Source: Microbacterium sp. (GTDB lineage: Bacteria > Actinomycetota > Actinomycetes > Actinomycetales > Microbacteriaceae). From it: a DNA stretch of 7,947 nucleotides. Position numbers and translations under genes: made by a program. The stretch covers positions 1 to 7,947 of the forward strand of contig JAITUD010000047.1 of NCBI GenBank assembly GCA_031286555.1, read 5' to 3'. A model generated the notes under the pieces. The model was not told the origin of the DNA. It saw only the letters and a program-made list of their open reading frames with translations, and made no database searches. This document shows, piece by piece, positions 6,066 to 7,947 of the stretch (positions are counted from its first letter, which is position 1; every line of letters begins with the position of its first letter).

Positions 6066-6090
6066 CTCCCCTGTCCGCCGGGCAGGGGAG
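6066..6090 (+). terminator. Hairpin after the VOC gene
   Basis: CTCCCCTG (6066-6073) and CAGGGGAG (6083-6090) form a perfect 8-bp inverted repeat 9 bases after the VOC stop. A U-G wobble and two more pairs extend the stem to 11 bp with a 3-base loop. There is no T-run, but the position and GC richness favour a terminator. The candidate -10 box of the next gene begins on the very next base, so an operator role for the palindrome is an alternative. Confidence 0.55.
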
Positions 6091-6096
6091 TACCGT
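6091..6096 (+). promoter_or_regulatory. Candidate -10 box for a leaderless SRPBCC mRNA
   Basis: TACCGT fits the actinobacterial TAnnnT -10 consensus and lies 8 bases before the ATG at 6105. No ribosome-binding site is present at the normal distance: the only G-rich run, GGGGAG, is 14 bases upstream and part of the hairpin arm. This suggests transcription starts at or near the ATG. No convincing -35 is seen. Confidence 0.35.
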
Positions 6097-6104
6097 CTGA
6101 CCGC

Positions 6105-6644
6105 ATGGGGGCGACCTACCATTTCGTGACCACGTTCCGTGTGGCCGGCGATCCGACGCGTGTATGGGACGTGCTCAGCGACGTCGCCGGATGGGTGCGC
6201 TGGTGGCCGGAGCTCGAGCGCGTCGAGGTCATCGCCGGTCCGGACGGTGCTGCAGACGTCGGTTCCGCGCATCGGCATACGATCCGCACCTCGCTCGGCT
6301 ACCGGCTGACCTACGAGATCGAGATCACGGCACTCGACAGGATGCGATCCGTGGATGCCGCGGTGCGCGGAGACCTCGCCGGCCGTGGCCGGGCGGCCGT
6401 CGGCGCGGCATCCGACGAGGAGGCGACGATCTGGTTCGCGTGGCTCGTAGAGACGACGAAGCCGTGGATGCGCCGGCTTTCGCCGGTCGCCCGTCCGGTG
6501 TTCACCTGGGCGCACCACCGGTTGATGGCGGACTTCGGATCCGGTTTCGCAGCGACGGCCGGCGCACGGCTTCTCTCGGTGGAGCACCTCGAGATCCGGC
6601 CGGGGGAGCCCGGGTTCTGGGTCATGCCGGAGGTTCCGGCATGA
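6105..6644 (+). CDS. SRPBCC (START/polyketide-cyclase-like) domain protein
   Basis: This 179-residue protein has the look of a SRPBCC domain, the hydrophobic-pocket fold that includes polyketide cyclases and START-like ligand binders. Family features are an opening strand YHFVTTFRVAGDP (5-17), the helix segment VWDVLSDVAGWVRWWPELE (20-38) with the characteristic W-x-x-W-W-P, the loop VGSAHRHTIRTSLGYRLTYE (52-71), and a long C-terminal helix around RPVFTWAHHRLMADFGSGF (130-148). The start chosen is ATG 6105, because the domain begins there. A GTG at 6063 is in frame, but its extension would run through the hairpin at 6066-6090. The gene seems to be leaderless. Its last codons lie in a 17-bp hairpin. 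Ligand and function are unknown; neighbours (VOC and Nudix genes) do not define a pathway. A SnoaL-type or lipid-binding role cannot be separated by eye. Confidence 0.85.
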   Translation: MGATYHFVTTFRVAGDPTRVWDVLSDVAGWVRWWPELERVEVIAGPDGAADVGSAHRHTIRTSLGYRLTYEIEITALDRMRSVDAAVRGDLAGRGRAAVGAASDEEATIWFAWLVETTKPWMRRLSPVARPVFTWAHHRLMADFGSGFAATAGARLLSVEHLEIRPGEPGFWVMPEVPA

Positions 6645-6652
6645 CCCGGAAC
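6614..6652 (+). terminator. 17-bp hairpin across the SRPBCC stop codon
   Basis: The arms GTTCTGGGTCATGCCGG (6614-6630) and CCGGCATGACCCGGAAC (6636-6652) pair over 17 positions with one U-G wobble and an AGGTT loop; the inner 12 bp are perfect. The gene's TGA (6642-6644) lies in the right arm, so the last ten codons are constrained by the structure. No T-run follows. A terminator or mRNA-stabilising element is most likely. A palindromic protein-binding site controlling the Nudix gene, which starts 24 bases later, is also possible. Confidence 0.55.
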
Positions 6653-6661
6653 GCGGATCGG

Positions 6662-6669
6662 GATAGTCT
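6662..6669 (+). promoter_or_regulatory. Candidate -10 box for a leaderless Nudix mRNA
   Basis: GATAGT (6662-6667) or the overlapping TAGTCT (6664-6669) lies 8 or 6 bases before the ATG at 6676. No Shine-Dalgarno sequence precedes this ATG, so the mRNA may start at or next to the start codon. The element sits just after the 17-bp hairpin, so the Nudix gene probably starts a new transcription unit. Confidence 0.35.
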
Positions 6670-6675
6670 CCGGCC

Positions 6676-7080
6676 ATGACGTCCAGAACAGCGATCGCGG
6701 CTGCGGCGCTGGTGCGCGACGGGCGGATGCTGCTGGTGCACCGGCATCCGCGTCGTGAGGCCCACCCCGATCGCTGGGCCCTTCCCGGCGGGCACGTCGA
6801 ACCCGGCGAGCGGCCCGACGAGGCCGTCGTGCGGGAGTGCCTCGAGGAGCTCGGCGTGCGCATCCGTGACCCGAGACCGATCCCGATGACCGTCGACCAG
6901 CCTGGCCTCGACATGTACGCCTTTCTCGCCACGGCCTGGGACGGCGAGCCCGCGAACACCGAGCCGGGTGAGCACGACGACCTGAGGTGGTTCCGGCCCG
7001 CCGAACTCGCGGGGCTGCGCCTGGCGCATCCGGAATCGCTCGCCGACCTCGTCGCCGCCGTCGCGATGGCGGAGGGATGA
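6676..7080 (+). CDS. Nudix hydrolase
   Basis: This 134-residue Nudix protein cleaves a nucleoside diphosphate linked to another group, using Mg2+. The full Nudix box G-x5-E-x7-R-E-U-x-E-E-x-G-U is intact: G39, E45, then RECLEELGV at 53-61, where E54, E57 and E58 are the expected metal-binding or catalytic glutamates. Upstream, MLLVHRHPRREAHPDRWALP (18-37) resembles the MutT/8-oxo-dGTP-diphosphatase-like group, with a tryptophan shortly before the box. The C-terminal part (DDLRWFRPAEL, 101-111) is the usual E/D-x-x-W-F-x-x-x-E-L helix of this group. The ATG follows a -10-like box by 6-8 bases with no ribosome-binding site. The stop TGA (7078-7080) overlaps an ATG at 7077, and the next gene starts at 7083, so the two genes are probably co-transcribed. 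Substrate cannot be read from sequence; 8-oxo-dGTP, ADP-ribose or other nucleotides remain possible. Confidence 0.92.
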   Translation: MTSRTAIAAAALVRDGRMLLVHRHPRREAHPDRWALPGGHVEPGERPDEAVVRECLEELGVRIRDPRPIPMTVDQPGLDMYAFLATAWDGEPANTEPGEHDDLRWFRPAELAGLRLAHPESLADLVAAVAMAEG

Positions 7081-7082
7081 GG

Positions 7083-7862
7083 ATGCTGCGGGTCGGGTTG
7101 CTCGGCGACGGGCACATCAACGGAGTGCTCCGCCGTGCGGTCGAGGAGACGCGCCCCTATCGGGTGGTGGGCGCCTTCGGCCGCAAGGACGCGCTGCCCG
7201 GGACGGCCGACGTCGACGTGATCGTGGAGGCCGCGACGCAGCAGGCGGTGCGCGAGCGGGTGCCGGGGCTGCTTGCGGGCGGTGTCGACGTGATCCTGCT
7301 GTCGGTCGGAGCGCTGGCCGACCCCGCAATGCGTGCGGAGCTGCTCGACTCTCCGATCGCAGGACGGGGCAGGCTCATCGTCTGCACCGGCGCGATCGGC
7401 GGCCTCGACCAGGTCAGGGCGCTGCGCGCCGCCGGTCCGCTGCGGACCGTCTCGATCGAGAGCCGCAAACTGCCGGCATCGCTCGTCCAGCCCTGGATGG
7501 CCGAGGACCTGCAGGCCGAACTGCGCGCCGGCCGAACCGAGGTCGTGCTCGCGGACGGGCGCGCCGGCGAGGTGGCTCAGCGGTTCCCGGCGTCCGCCAA
7601 CGTCGCCGCAGCCCTCGCGCTCGCCGCGGACGCCTGGGACTTCGCCACCGCCCGGATCGTCGCCGACCCCGCGGCCGACCCGACCCGGCATGAGATCCAC
7701 GCCGCCGGCGACCTCGGCGAGGTGCGGGCGGTCGTCGAGAACGCACCGTCGCCGGAGCGCCCTCGGTCCAGCGCCGTGGTGGCCTGGGCGGCGCTGCGCG
7801 CACTGGACGACTACGCCCGGCTGCGCGGGTTCCCCGCCGTCTCCGGTGCGGCGTTCCTCTGA
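7083..7862 (+). CDS. Aspartate-dehydrogenase-like NAD(P)-binding oxidoreductase
   Basis: This 259-residue protein resembles L-aspartate dehydrogenase (NadX type), which makes iminoaspartate from aspartate with NAD(P)+. An N-terminal Rossmann domain opens with VGLLGDGHINGVL (4-16). VDVIVEAATQQAVRE (44-58) and LIVCTGAIGGLDQVRAL (98-114) follow, the latter typical of the family. The C-terminal DUF108-like domain shows AGEVAQRFPASANVAAALAL (161-180) and DPAADPTRHEIHAAGDLGEV (195-214) with the conserved histidine at 203. The dinucleotide motif is GDGHING (8-14), spaced GxGxxxG rather than GxGxxG, and Thr replaces the usual Asn before R-H-E. The start at 7083 is favoured because GGAGGG (7071-7076) gives a normal spacing; ATG 7077 (MRMLRVG) directly abuts that site. 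It is probably translated from the Nudix transcript. A NAD-biosynthesis role is uncertain because no nadA/nadC neighbours are visible; other amino-acid dehydrogenase activity is possible. Confidence 0.85.
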   Translation: MLRVGLLGDGHINGVLRRAVEETRPYRVVGAFGRKDALPGTADVDVIVEAATQQAVRERVPGLLAGGVDVILLSVGALADPAMRAELLDSPIAGRGRLIVCTGAIGGLDQVRALRAAGPLRTVSIESRKLPASLVQPWMAEDLQAELRAGRTEVVLADGRAGEVAQRFPASANVAAALALAADAWDFATARIVADPAADPTRHEIHAAGDLGEVRAVVENAPSPERPRSSAVVAWAALRALDDYARLRGFPAVSGAAFL

Positions 7863-7866
7863 CGCC

Positions 7867-7947
7867 CTACTGCCAGATCGCGGTGTCGGGATCGATGCCG
7901 TGCTTCCGGGCCGACGCATCGATGATCTGCCGGAACCAGTGCGAGAG
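7867..7947 (-). CDS. 3' end of an unidentified minus-strand gene, truncated by window end
   Basis: Reading the minus strand from the window end gives 26 codons and a TAG stop (7867-7869). The peptide begins LSHWFRQIID and ends in GIDPDTAIWQ. It is open to the edge, uses the high-GC3 codons of its neighbours, and has a plausible charged, soluble C-terminal helix. It is convergent with the aspartate-dehydrogenase-like gene, with only 4 bases between the two stop codons and no clear terminator (a 5-bp stem GGCGT/ACGCC at 7850-7866 only). I do not recognise the family from this fragment. Confidence 0.6.
   Translation of the reverse strand, partial: LSHWFRQIIDASARKHGIDPDTAIWQ

Noticed and set aside
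6063..6104. GTG at 6063 as start of the SRPBCC gene
   Set aside because: The 14-residue extension is read through the terminator-like palindrome and carries no domain sequence.
6987..7082. Upstream GTG (6987) start for the aspartate-dehydrogenase-like gene
   Set aside because: The extension is Arg-rich out-of-frame sequence of the Nudix gene. The Rossmann strand begins at 7083 after a good Shine-Dalgarno.
5334..7919. 861-codon minus-strand open frame opposite five or more genes
   Set aside because: It has the same cause. It crosses several clear plus-strand genes and their intergenic hairpins, and shows no recognisable domain.
1..7947. tRNA, rRNA, CRISPR, insertion sequence, phage or defence system
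   Set aside because: I looked for cloverleaf-like arms, regularly spaced repeats, transposase or integrase motifs and terminal inverted repeats and found none. All supported genes are metabolic or regulatory.

Overview
The window is about 70% GC by eye, gene-dense, and has short overlaps, GTG/ATG starts and very GC-rich third codon positions. The proteins (FprA-type reductase, FdxC/FdxA-type ferredoxin, RibD_C-type reductase next to a TetR gene) and the frequent hexamer GGATGC/GCATCC suggest a high-GC actinobacterium, most likely Microbacteriaceae such as Microbacterium. This is an inference from style and protein similarity from memory; no database search was possible.

Region 1 (1-3214, + strand) is a redox/siroheme block: the 3' end of a uroporphyrinogen-III C-methyltransferase (SUMT/CobA), then an FprA-type ferredoxin-NADP+ reductase, a 7Fe-type ferredoxin and a thioredoxin-reductase-like flavoprotein. 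The last three overlap (4 nt, then 8 nt) and are probably translationally coupled. In related actinobacteria, SUMT and FprA/ferredoxin genes accompany assimilatory sulfite reductase genes: SUMT supplies the siroheme precursor, and the reductase plus ferredoxin supply electrons. Two oddities stand out. The ferredoxin has Gly at position 50, where a cluster-ligand Cys is expected. The flavoprotein keeps a CxxC but has a degraded NADPH-binding glycine motif, which raises the possibility that it takes electrons from the ferredoxin. Two hairpins (3220-3271) follow the block.

Region 2 (3412-5558) holds a helix-turn-helix protein with a long uncharacterised C-terminal part. A convergent TetR-family repressor abuts it with no gap. 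The TetR gene is divergent from a RibD_C/dihydrofolate-reductase-family protein, and the region between them carries three copies of an AGAGGTGRGT-like box, a good candidate for the TetR operator.

Region 3 (5661-7862, + strand) holds small, probably independently transcribed genes: a VOC/glyoxalase-like protein followed by a GC-rich hairpin, a SRPBCC-domain protein whose stop codon lies inside a 17-bp hairpin, a Nudix hydrolase, and an aspartate-dehydrogenase-like oxidoreductase read almost directly from the Nudix gene. The SRPBCC and Nudix genes lack a Shine-Dalgarno sequence and have -10-like hexamers just before the ATG, suggesting leaderless mRNAs. The window ends in the 3' end of a minus-strand gene (7867-7947) that I cannot identify.

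I saw no tRNA, rRNA, CRISPR array, insertion sequence, prophage gene or attachment site. No gene-free stretch exceeds 300 bases; the longest is 3215-3411.
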